DNA from: Ralstonia sp. TCR112
Lineage (GTDB): Bacteria > Pseudomonadota > Gammaproteobacteria > Burkholderiales > Burkholderiaceae
Assembly (NCBI RefSeq): GCF_007997035.1
Contig: NZ_VOSS01000010.1
Location: forward strand, 1 to 64,000
Length of the DNA: 64,000 nucleotides
Reading direction: 5' to 3'
This document shows, in pieces, positions 57,248 to 64,000 of this stretch. Within the stretch, counting starts at the first letter, position 1, and each line of letters starts with the position of its first letter. A program made the position numbers and the translations under genes. The notes under the pieces are model-generated. The model made no database searches, had not been told where the DNA came from, and saw only the letters and a list, made by a program, of their open reading frames with translations.

Positions 57248-57433
57248 GATTTACTCCACAAATATGAGGCGTGAGCCACTTTATCGGCGTCATGGCCCCC
57301 TCGTAATTGTTGATTTCTGGAGAACAGTATTTTCTTGGATTGCATATTTATTCATCAAGGGCAACGATCTATTCTGATCTCAAGCGCAACGAACTGAGCG
57401 CAACCGAATATCCAGACAGATCAGGAGCCCATC

Positions 57434-57895
57434 ATGAACACCCGTCTCGCAACCGCTTTCTCCCGCAATACGCTGCTGGCCTTGGTGGCCACGCTTTCCG
57501 CTTCCGCAGCGCTGCTGTCGGCCCAGCCGGCCGCTGCCGCTGTGCAAGGTCGCGCCGATCCGTACACGCAAGGCGCTGTCGCCAAGGCTGACCCCTATAC
57601 GCAGGGTGCTGCCGCCAAGTACGACGTCTATAGCCAAGGTGCGGACCGTCAAGCTGATACCTACGGCTATCTCTCGTGGAAGAACGATCGCTTCGACCCG
57701 TACACCCAAGGTGCTGTCGGCAAGGCTGACCCGTACACCGATGGCGCCATCGCCAAGGCCGATCCGTACACCGACGGCGCCGCTGCCAAGTACGACGTCT
57801 ACACGCAGGGTGCCGATCGCCAGGCGGACACTTACGGCTATCTGTCGTGGAACGGCGATGCGTCGTATCCGAAGGATGCTGCTTCGCGCGCCTGA
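57434..57895 (+). CDS. secreted 11-residue-repeat protein of unknown function
   Basis: This 153-residue protein has a Sec signal peptide (about residues 1-36, ending QPAAAA). The mature part consists of an 11-residue repeat, consensus A-D-P-Y-T-Q-G-A-x-A-K, in which a segment ending in ADTYGYLSW recurs (about residues 74-83 and 131-140). No cysteines. An AT-rich stretch of about 170 bp upstream suggests a strong separate promoter. Likely secreted or periplasmic; no family or function is recognised. Confidence 0.75.
   Translation: MNTRLATAFSRNTLLALVATLSASAALLSAQPAAAAVQGRADPYTQGAVAKADPYTQGAAAKYDVYSQGADRQADTYGYLSWKNDRFDPYTQGAVGKADPYTDGAIAKADPYTDGAAAKYDVYTQGADRQADTYGYLSWNGDASYPKDAASRA
57554..57853 (+). 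repeat. protein-level tandem repeat array inside the secreted gene
   Basis: Residues 41-140 contain ADPYTQGAVAK, ADPYTQGAAAK, YDVYSQGADRQ, ADTYGYLSWK, then DPYTQGAVGK, ADPYTDGAIAK, ADPYTDGAAAK, YDVYTQGADRQ and ADTYGYLSWN. The last three units of the first half (residues 52-83) are duplicated with small changes at 109-140, so a block of about 57 residues has been duplicated. Confidence 0.9.
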
Positions 57896-57912
57896 TCGAG
57901 CCGCGCCAAATC

Positions 57913-57947
57913 AAAAGGGCCTTGGGGTAAAACCCAAGGCCCTTTTT
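57913..57947. terminator. bidirectional intrinsic terminator
   Basis: The stem AAAAGGGCCTTGGG (57913-57926) pairs with CCCAAGGCCCTTTT (57933-57946). It lies between the repeat-protein gene (plus) and lipA (minus). Confidence 0.9.
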
Positions 57948-57971
57948 GTTTCTGCAGCGTTCCGGCGGTGA

Positions 57972-58973
57972 TCAGACCACGCCGGCTTCGTGTGCCTGCT
58001 GATCCGCGTGGTACGAACTGCGCACCATTGCCCCGACCGCAGCGTGCGTGAAGCCCATCTCGTACGCCTTCTCTTCGAACATCTTGAAGGTGTCCGGGTG
58101 CACATAGCGCAGCACCGGCAGATGGTGGCCCGACGGCGCCAGATACTGGCCGATGGTCAGCATGTCGATGTCGTGCTCGCGCATGTCGCGCATGACTTCC
58201 AGGATTTCCTCATCGGTCTCGCCCAGGCCGACCATCAGGCCGGACTTGGTCGGCACATTCGGGTTGCGGGCCTTGAAGTCCTTCAGCAGCTTCAGCGAGT
58301 GCGCGTAGTCCGCACCCGGGCGCGCCTGCTTGTACAGGCGGGGCACCGTTTCGAGGTTGTGGTTCATCACGTCGGGCGGGCATTCCTGGAGGATGTCCAG
58401 CGCCTTCTCCAGGCGGCCGCGGAAGTCCGGCACCAGCACTTCGATGCGCGTGGCCGGCGACAGGGCGCGCGTGCGCGAGATGCAATCGACGTAATGCTGG
58501 GCGCCGCCGTCACGCAGGTCGTCGCGGTCGACGCTGGTGATGACGACGTAGTTGAGCTTGAGTTCAGCGATCGTCTTGGCCAGGTTTTCCGGCTCGTTCA
58601 CGTCGAGCGGGTCCGGGCGGCCGTGCCCGACATCGCAGAACGGGCAGCGGCGCGTGCACTTGTCGCCCATGATCATGAACGTGGCCGTGCCCTTGCCGAA
58701 GCACTCGCCGATGTTCGGGCAACTGGCTTCTTCGCACACCGTCACGAGGTTGTTGGCGCGCAGGATGTCCTTGATTTCGTAGAAGCGCGAGTTGCCGGTG
58801 GCGGCGCGCACGCGAATCCAATCCGGCTTCTTGAGCTTCTCGGCCGGCACGATCTTGATGGGAATGCGTGCAGTCTTGTCGAGCGACTTCTGCTTGGCCG
58901 TCGCGTCGTACGGCTTGTTCGACGGGGTGGCAGGGGTGGCGACTTCAGTGGCGCCGGCGGCGGAATCGGTCAT
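57972..58973 (-). CDS. lipA: lipoyl synthase
   Basis: This 333-residue radical-SAM enzyme inserts two sulfur atoms into octanoyl chains of lipoyl-dependent complexes. The auxiliary cluster cysteines are in [12 protein letters not shown] and the radical-SAM cysteines in [10 protein letters not shown], and the C-terminal RSSYHA motif supplies the extra serine ligand. ATG 58973 has GGAG upstream; a frame running further upstream looks non-coding. It is adjacent to lipB, the octanoyl transferase. Confidence 0.96.
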   Translation of the reverse strand: MTDSAAGATEVATPATPSNKPYDATAKQKSLDKTARIPIKIVPAEKLKKPDWIRVRAATGNSRFYEIKDILRANNLVTVCEEASCPNIGECFGKGTATFMIMGDKCTRRCPFCDVGHGRPDPLDVNEPENLAKTIAELKLNYVVITSVDRDDLRDGGAQHYVDCISRTRALSPATRIEVLVPDFRGRLEKALDILQECPPDVMNHNLETVPRLYKQARPGADYAHSLKLLKDFKARNPNVPTKSGLMVGLGETDEEILEVMRDMREHDIDMLTIGQYLAPSGHHLPVLRYVHPDTFKMFEEKAYEMGFTHAAVGAMVRSSYHADQQAHEAGVV

Positions 58974-59015
58974 CGTGTTCTCCGCACGGGCTTGCGGCTC
59001 GTGCATTTCCGGGCG

Positions 59016-59705
59016 CTATGCGGTAGCGGCCTCGGCGGGGTGCGCTTGCGCGCGTTGCTGCAATTGGGCGACCAGCGCATCGGCCAGGCCGCGGGAAACG
59101 GTTTGCCAGTCCTTCGCATCGACGGGGCGTCCGGACGCCTCACGGGCGCCGGCGGTCACCATATCGACGGTTTCCAGGCCGGCATAGCCACACGGGTTGA
59201 TCTGCGTGAAGGGCGACAGGTCCATCGCCAGGTTCAGGCTCACGCCGTGGTAGCTGCAGCCGTTGCGGATCTTCAGGCCCAGCGCGGCGATCTTGGCGCC
59301 AGCATGCGGCCCGCCCGACAGGTAGATGCCGGGGGCGCCAGCCTTGCGTTCGGAGGCGACATTATACGTGGCGAGCGTCTCGATGACGGCCGCCTCGATC
59401 GCGTCGACCAGCGCTTTCACGAACAGCCCGCGGCGGCGTAAATCCAGCAAAAGGTAGGCAACGACTTGGCCGGGGCCGTGATAGGTGATCTGGCCGCCAC
59501 GGTCGACTTTCACCAGCGGGATGTTGCCGGGGGCCAACAGATGTGCCGGGTCGCCGGCCAGGCCGAGCGTGAACACCGGCGGGTGTTCGACCAGCCAGAT
59601 CGTGTCGGGTGTCTCGGGGCCCCGCTGTGCGGTAAAGGTCTGCATTTCGTCGAAGCAGGCGGCGTAGTCCTGCAGGCCGCGCTCGACGATGTCAATCGGA
59701 ATCAT
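59016..59705 (-). CDS. lipB: lipoate-protein ligase B (octanoyltransferase)
   Basis: This 229-residue enzyme moves octanoyl from ACP to lipoyl domains. The [12 protein letters not shown] motif and the catalytic Cys-Lys pair (Cys in NPCGYAG and Lys in [11 protein letters not shown]) are present. It is followed 42 bp later by lipA, a normal pair. Between it and DUF493, a frequent neighbour of lipB, lie the LysR/DUF2917 genes. Confidence 0.94.
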   Translation of the reverse strand: MIPIDIVERGLQDYAACFDEMQTFTAQRGPETPDTIWLVEHPPVFTLGLAGDPAHLLAPGNIPLVKVDRGGQITYHGPGQVVAYLLLDLRRRGLFVKALVDAIEAAVIETLATYNVASERKAGAPGIYLSGGPHAGAKIAALGLKIRNGCSYHGVSLNLAMDLSPFTQINPCGYAGLETVDMVTAGAREASGRPVDAKDWQTVSRGLADALVAQLQQRAQAHPAEAATA

Positions 59706-59864
59706 GCCCGCGAGTGTAGCGCAGGGCCGCCGATGTCGCCGTGCGCCTTTGCCCGCTTCGGTCGCAGGGTCGGGAAAAAAATGCCGGCGCGATGGGAGGC
59801 ATCGGCGCCGGCATCGGCTTCTGCGGCAGAGGCCGCAAAAGGAGGCTCAAGACAGATTGCGGGC

Positions 59865-60224
59865 TCACGCAGCCACGACCGGCGTATCGGCGTGCTCGTT
59901 CCAGCCCAGCGCGGCCAGCGTGTGGCGCCACCCATTTGCGACGTGCCATGGCTGGCGCGGCATGTGGCCATCGGTGGCTTCTACTGCCAATGCCACGGGG
60001 CCAAGGGCTTTCGGGTCCACCGAGACGACGATTTCTTCACCGCGCTTCACGGCAACGCTGCCGCCCGCGTGCAGCCATTCATCGCCGGCTTTGTTCTCGT
60101 GTGTGACCCATACGTCGCGCCCATAGGCTTCTTCGACGCGCAGATTCTGGTTGGCCGGCATGCGCAGTGCCATCACTTCGCCGGGTTGCAGAGTGAATAC
60201 AATTTTTGTTAGTACAGCTTTCAT
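59865..60224 (-). CDS. DUF2917 domain-containing protein
   Basis: This 119-residue protein fits the DUF2917 family (KIVFTLQPGEVMALRMPANQNLRVEE start), probably a small beta-rich cytoplasmic fold, perhaps cupin-like. No catalytic residues known. It is divergent from the LysR gene at 60375, with 150 bp between them, the usual arrangement for a LysR regulator and its target. Confidence 0.82.
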   Translation of the reverse strand: MKAVLTKIVFTLQPGEVMALRMPANQNLRVEEAYGRDVWVTHENKAGDEWLHAGGSVAVKRGEEIVVSVDPKALGPVALAVEATDGHMPRQPWHVANGWRHTLAALGWNEHADTPVVAA

Positions 60225-60374
60225 GATCGGCTCCTTCACGGCAGCGGGATGGGGCCTTGCCGTTGAAGGAAGTCTAGGCGCTTGGTTGCCTTGTACCAAA
60301 CGATATATATTGCGTTTCTTGCTAGCGCAGCTCACATAAAAACCATGCTGCGCTACGAAAATCCGGAGGGAAAG

Positions 60375-61337
60375 ATGACCGAAATCCGCGAACCGATGCG
60401 CTTGCCGTCACTTGGCGCGCTCCGGGTGTTCGAAGCGGCGGCCCGCTATGAGAGTTTTTCGCGTGCGGCGACGGAGCTGTTCGTCACCCACGGGGCCGTC
60501 AGCCACCAGATGCGCACGCTGGAAGACGAGCTGGGTGTGCCGCTGTTCGAGCGGCGCGGCAAGCGGGTCATGCTCACGCACGCCGGCCGCGCCTATGCCG
60601 ACCGCGTGCGCGAGGCGCTTGACCAGATCGCGCAGGCCACGCATCAACTGCGCGCCGGCAACCGCGACAACCGTCTGGCCATCAGCACGATGCCGTCGTT
60701 TGCGGCGCGCTGGCTGACGCCGCATATCGGCACCTTCATCGAACGCCATCCGGAATTGGAGGTGGAGCTGTTCTCCAGCCCCGCGCTGGTCGACTTTGCG
60801 CGCGAAGAGGTGGACGTGGCACTGCGCATGGGTTCGGGCAACTACCCGGGTCTGTACGTGGAGAAGCTGCTCGACGATGTGTTCTTTCCGATCTGCAGCC
60901 CGTCGTTCAACGGCGGACGTCTGCCGCGCACGCTGGCCGAGATGGCGAGCATGACCCTGCTGCGCAGCGAGGGCGAGGCATGGAAACCGTGGTTCGATGC
61001 GGCCGGCCTGGAGGGGTTTGTGGAGCCGCGCGGCGGGCTGATGTTCCAGGATTCGTCATTGCTGCTGCAAGCGGCGGCAGCGGGGCAGGGTATTGCGCTG
61101 ATCCGTCCGACGCTGGCCTTCAATGATCTGCTGACCGGTCGCGTGGTGCGCCTGTTCGAGACGACGATCCCGTGCCCATGGAATTACTACTTCGTCTGCC
61201 CGCACAGCGCGCTGCAGACGCCCAAGATGCAGGCGTTCCGCACGTGGCTGCTGCCGGAGATTGCTGCGTTCAGGCTGAAGCTGGCCGGGCTGATGAACGA
61301 CAACGCGGTCTGCCTGGGGCATGTGCCGAAGGGCTGA
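60375..61337 (+). CDS. LysR-family transcriptional regulator (GcvA-like)
   Basis: This 320-residue regulator has the LysR helix-turn-helix (about residues 10-70; LGALRVFEAAARYESFSRAATELFVTHGAVSHQMRTLEDELGV) and a periplasmic-binding-protein-like effector domain (about 100-300). The RLPSLGALRVFEAAAR start and the NYYFVCPHSALQTPKM end are typical of GcvA-type LysRs. GGAGGG lies just before ATG 60375. Targets probably include the divergent DUF2917 gene; ligand unknown. Confidence 0.9.
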   Translation: MTEIREPMRLPSLGALRVFEAAARYESFSRAATELFVTHGAVSHQMRTLEDELGVPLFERRGKRVMLTHAGRAYADRVREALDQIAQATHQLRAGNRDNRLAISTMPSFAARWLTPHIGTFIERHPELEVELFSSPALVDFAREEVDVALRMGSGNYPGLYVEKLLDDVFFPICSPSFNGGRLPRTLAEMASMTLLRSEGEAWKPWFDAAGLEGFVEPRGGLMFQDSSLLLQAAAAGQGIALIRPTLAFNDLLTGRVVRLFETTIPCPWNYYFVCPHSALQTPKMQAFRTWLLPEIAAFRLKLAGLMNDNAVCLGHVPKG

Positions 61338-61367
61338 GACCGGCATCGGGAAAAATGCGCTGACAAA

Positions 61368-61400
61368 GCAAAACGCCCTGGCATGACCAGGGCGTTTTGC
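61368..61400. terminator. bidirectional intrinsic terminator
   Basis: The stem GCAAAACGCCCTGG (61368-61381) pairs with CCAGGGCGTTTTGC (61387-61400). It lies between the LysR and DUF493 genes. Confidence 0.9.
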
Positions 61401-61426
61401 ATTCTGCCGGGCGGCGCTGAGCTGCC

Positions 61427-61726
61427 TTACAGCACGATTTTCACCATCGGATGGCTCGTCAGCGCCTGGTACAGCGCGTCCAGCTGTTCGCGGCTCGTCG
61501 CACGCACGATCACCGTCAGGCCCAGGTAGTTGCCGCTGGATGACGGACGCTTTTCCAGGCGTCCTTCGTGGAACTCCGGATCGTGAAGGCGGACGACCTC
61601 GACAATGGTCGCGGCAAAGTCGTCATGCATCGGCCCCATCACCTTGATGGGGAAATCGCTCGGGTACTCGATGAGCGACTGTTCAGGCGGAATGTGGCCC
61701 GGCGGGGGAGTGTGAGAGGAGGTCAT
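61427..61726 (-). CDS. DUF493 (YbeD-like) protein
   Basis: This 99-residue protein belongs to the DUF493/YbeD family, small ferredoxin-like-fold proteins (IEYPSDFPIKVMG and SSSGNYLGLTVIVRATSREQLDALYQALTSHPMVKIVL). They are often found beside lipB and penicillin-binding protein 5 genes, as here. Function unknown, probably allosteric. It follows the D-Ala-D-Ala carboxypeptidase gene by 20 bp, in the same direction. Confidence 0.9.
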   Translation of the reverse strand: MTSSHTPPPGHIPPEQSLIEYPSDFPIKVMGPMHDDFAATIVEVVRLHDPEFHEGRLEKRPSSSGNYLGLTVIVRATSREQLDALYQALTSHPMVKIVL

Positions 61727-61746
61727 GTCGAAGTAAGTGGGGACGA

Positions 61747-62949
61747 TTACTTCTTTTTAAACCACAGCTTGACCGCGTCGATCGTGCGGCCGATAAAGCC
61801 GGCTTCCGGCACCGCTTCCAGTGCCACCACCGGGAACTCCGACACCACGGTCGAGCCATCCATCACCTTGACCGTGCCCAGTTGCTGGCCCTGGGCGATC
61901 GGGGCGATCAGCGGGTCCTTGCGCTCCAGCACCGGCTTCAGGCGTGCGCCTGCACCCTTGGGCACGGTGATCCACTTGTCTTCCGCCACACCCAGCTTCA
62001 CGCTCTTGGCCTGGCCCTTGTACACGTCGGGCGTCTGCAGGGCTTCCTTGGCCTTGTACAGGCGCACGGTATCGAAGAACTGATAGCCGTAGTTCAGGAC
62101 CTTCAGGCTCTCTTGTGTGCGGATCGCGTCGCTCTTGGTACCGATGATGACCGACAGCAGGCGGCGGTTCGCACCCGGCACATCCGGGAGCGGACGGTTG
62201 GCCGATGTGACGAGGCAGTAGCCGGCTGACTTGGTGTGGCCCGTCTTGCCGCCGTCGACGGTCGGATCAAGCCACAGCAGGCGGTTGCGGTTCGACTGCT
62301 TGATGTTGTTATAGGTGAAATCCTTCTGCGAGTAGAACTTGTAGTCCTGCGGGAAATCCTTGATCAGCGCCGCGGTCAGGATCGAAAGATCACGTGCGGT
62401 GGAGTAGTGATTCGGGTCGGGCAGGCCGGCGGCATTCATGAAGTGCGTGTTCTTCATGCCCAGGCGCTCGGCTTCGCGGTTCATCAGCATCACGAAGTTG
62501 GTCTCGGTGCCGCCCACAGCTTCGGCCAGCACGAGGGCCGCATCGTTGCCCGACTGGATGATCAGGCCTTGCGTCAGCTCACGCAGCGAGACGGGCTTGC
62601 CGGCTTCCAGGAACATGCGCGATTCGTCGGTCTTGACGGTGCGCACGGTCTCGGTCGGCGTGATCATCTGGTCGTACTTGAGCTTGCCGTCGCGCACGGC
62701 TTCGAAGACCAGGTAGGCCGTCATCAGCTTGGTGAGCGACGCGGGCTCGATGCGTTCGTCCATGTTTGCGCCGCCGAGCACCTGGCCGCTGGTCACGTCG
62801 GTCAGCATCCATGAGCGGGCCGCGACTTGCGGCGCCGGCACCGGCTGTGCCATGGCGGGCAGCGCGGTGACCAGCACGGCGGCGGCCACGGCGGTTGCGG
62901 CGGCGGAATGGAGGGCGGAGGGCGTGAAATGGGCGAAGCGGGTCTGCAT
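61747..62949 (-). CDS. D-alanyl-D-alanine carboxypeptidase (PBP5/6 type)
   Basis: This 400-residue enzyme trims the terminal D-Ala from peptidoglycan stem peptides. It has a Sec signal (residues about 1-34, ending AMA), the catalytic Ser71-x-x-Lys74 (SLTK), SGN (QSGNDA) and KTG (GGKTGHTKS) motifs, and a C-terminal domain ending in a basic, amphipathic KLWFKKK helix that anchors it in the membrane. The ATG at 62949 has AGGA upstream. DacA or DacC would both fit; the symbol is left open. Confidence 0.9.
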   Translation of the reverse strand: MQTRFAHFTPSALHSAAATAVAAAVLVTALPAMAQPVPAPQVAARSWMLTDVTSGQVLGGANMDERIEPASLTKLMTAYLVFEAVRDGKLKYDQMITPTETVRTVKTDESRMFLEAGKPVSLRELTQGLIIQSGNDAALVLAEAVGGTETNFVMLMNREAERLGMKNTHFMNAAGLPDPNHYSTARDLSILTAALIKDFPQDYKFYSQKDFTYNNIKQSNRNRLLWLDPTVDGGKTGHTKSAGYCLVTSANRPLPDVPGANRRLLSVIIGTKSDAIRTQESLKVLNYGYQFFDTVRLYKAKEALQTPDVYKGQAKSVKLGVAEDKWITVPKGAGARLKPVLERKDPLIAPIAQGQQLGTVKVMDGSTVVSEFPVVALEAVPEAGFIGRTIDAVKLWFKKK

Positions 62950-63039
62950 GTCGGGTCCTGCGGTCTGCTTGGAATTCAATGGCGCCGCCTGCCAGAAAAA
63001 GGGGGGAGGTGCGGCGTCCGGAAAGTCAACGGGTGAGTG

Positions 63040-63687
63040 TTACGGTTTTGGCGCCCAGGCGCCGGTAATGAGCTGCCGGATCAGATGCAGCTTGCGGTGG
63101 AAGAAATGATCGGCGCCGGGGATGACGATCACTGGCAGCTCCTGCGGGCGCGCCCAGTTCAGCACGTCGATCAGCGGCACGGTGTCGTCCTGTTCGCCGT
63201 GGATGATGATGGTGTCGGCCGGCACCGGTGCCACATCCCAGCGCGAGGTGGCGGTGCCCACCAGCGCCAGGCGCTCGGCGGGTGTGCCGGCTTCGGTCAG
63301 GCGGCGGGCCACCTGCGAGACGACAAAGCTGCCGAACGAGAAACCGCCCAGCGCCAGCGGCAGCGTGGCCACATCGGCGGACCATTCGGTCTGTGTACGC
63401 ATCCAGTCGAGCACGGCCAGCATGTCGTCCTGCTCGCCGATGCCGTTGTCATGCGTGCCTTCGGTCTTGCCCACACCCCGGAAGTTCAGGCGCACCGTCG
63501 CATAGCCGAGGCCGACGAAGGTGCGTGCCAGCGTCTGCGCGACCTTGTTGTCCTTGGTGCCGCCGAACAGCGGATGCGGATGGCCGATCAGCGCCAGGCC
63601 GCGCGGTGCGCCGTCCGGCTGGTCGATCGACAGGTCGATCTGCCCGACGGGGCCGGGAATCAGGCGTTCTTCGGTATGAACGTTCAT
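63040..63687 (-). CDS. alpha/beta hydrolase
   Basis: This 215-residue hydrolase has the lipase/esterase fold with the nucleophile elbow GFSFGS, HGEQDDTVP near the acid and the histidine in GADHFFHRK. Similar proteins in Proteobacteria are annotated as CocE/NonD or dienelactone-like hydrolases. An oxyanion segment IGHPHPLFGGT is typical of this small group. No signal peptide. It is downstream of a ferredoxin gene on the same strand. Substrate unknown. Confidence 0.85.
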   Translation of the reverse strand: MNVHTEERLIPGPVGQIDLSIDQPDGAPRGLALIGHPHPLFGGTKDNKVAQTLARTFVGLGYATVRLNFRGVGKTEGTHDNGIGEQDDMLAVLDWMRTQTEWSADVATLPLALGGFSFGSFVVSQVARRLTEAGTPAERLALVGTATSRWDVAPVPADTIIIHGEQDDTVPLIDVLNWARPQELPVIVIPGADHFFHRKLHLIRQLITGAWAPKP

Positions 63688-63722
63688 GGAAACTGGAGAA
63701 GCAGATGCGGTAAAGCGCGGGC

Positions 63723-64000
63723 TCACGCGTTGGCGGGGCGGTCGACCATCAGCCGTTCGACCGGTTTGCCCTCGATCAGATGGCTCTGGATGATCTCGTC
63801 GATGTCTTCCTTGTCGACGAAGGTGTACCAGACGGCCTCGGGGTAGACCACCATGACCGGACCGAGTTCGCAGCGGTCCAGGCAGCCGGCCTTGTTGATG
63901 CGCACGCGGCCTTCACCATTGATGCCGAGTTCCTTGCAACGCTTCTTGGCGTATTCCTGCATGGCCTTGGCGCCAAAGTCGGCGCAGCAGCGCGAGCCAT
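63723..64000 (-). CDS. [2Fe-2S] thioredoxin-like ferredoxin, truncated by the window edge
   Basis: The visible C-terminal part is about 92 residues. It contains RCCADFGAKAMQEYAKKRC near the window edge and, further on, the cysteines of CLDRCELGP, giving the C-x8-12-C ... CxxxC pattern of thioredoxin-like [2Fe-2S] ferredoxins. The true start lies beyond 64000. The YPEAVWYTFVDKEDIDEIIQSH ending is usual. It is upstream of the hydrolase gene. Function as an electron carrier is family knowledge; partner unknown. Confidence 0.85.
   Translation of the reverse strand, partial: GSRCCADFGAKAMQEYAKKRCKELGINGEGRVRINKAGCLDRCELGPVMVVYPEAVWYTFVDKEDIDEIIQSHLIEGKPVERLMVDRPANA

Overview
The window looks like a chromosomal segment of a GC-rich betaproteobacterium of the Burkholderiaceae, most probably Ralstonia (inferred from remembered protein families and gene order, not from a search). 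Pointers are the block argS / SPOR protein / dsbA, the aceK–ivd–liuR neighbourhood, the phaM gene for polyhydroxybutyrate granules, methionine synthase split over two genes, and the many small Burkholderiales DUF families (DUF1840, DUF3567, DUF2917). No tRNA, rRNA, CRISPR array, insertion sequence, prophage or integrase was seen. Almost the whole window is ordinary, densely packed chromosome.

Layout. 0–6 kb: carbonic anhydrase, a frame-disrupted aceK, then a leucine/isovalerate module (ivd, MerR-type liuR, a metallo-beta-lactamase-fold hydrolase) with two matching palindromic operators. 6–12 kb: a leftward block of a BtuF-like binding protein, a short-chain dehydrogenase, dsbA, a SPOR protein and argS. 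12–17 kb: envelope and stress-type genes (ferritin-like, DUF883, DUF1328, entericidin) around a CHASE3 histidine kinase and two response regulators. 17–22 kb: cobalamin-dependent methionine synthase in two pieces with a VOC-fold gene between them. 22–31 kb: acyl-CoA, aromatic-acid and IclR-type regulatory genes. 31–38 kb: PhaM, a patatin, a periplasmic peroxidase, a diiron protein, an LPS heptose enzyme, coaX and birA. 38–43 kb: an Mce/Mla-type lipid ABC transporter operon and a VanZ protein. 43–47 kb: a siderophore synthetase and MFS exporter behind a Fur-type promoter. 47–57 kb: a choline region with Tat-exported phospholipase C, a DMT transporter operon, an XRE-PAS regulator, betB, betA and a porin-like gene. 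57–64 kb: a secreted repeat protein, lipA/lipB, a LysR/DUF2917 pair, DUF493, a D-Ala-D-Ala carboxypeptidase, a hydrolase and a ferredoxin cut by the window edge.

How the genes work together. The liuR/ivd region controls and carries out leucine-derived acyl-CoA oxidation. Phospholipase C, betA and betB could convert host or environmental phosphatidylcholine to phosphocholine, choline and glycine betaine (the choline phosphatase step is not encoded here). The siderophore operon is the iron-starvation response. The Mla-type operon, the SPOR proteins, DacA, VanZ, RfaE2 and the small membrane proteins serve the envelope.

Five genes are each broken by one small frame error in a short GC run: aceK, a rhodanese, an iclR, the Mla auxiliary lipoprotein and the siderophore synthetase. 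Because the pattern is uniform and the genes are otherwise intact, I suspect sequencing or assembly errors more than five real pseudogenes. One of them creates an apparent 657-residue IclR–DUF3108 fusion that should not be taken at face value. The least explained items are the start/stop-coupled transporter / winged-helix / 36-residue membrane peptide operon at 49.4–50.9 kb, the XRE-PAS regulator beside the choline genes, and the secreted 11-residue repeat protein at 57.4 kb.
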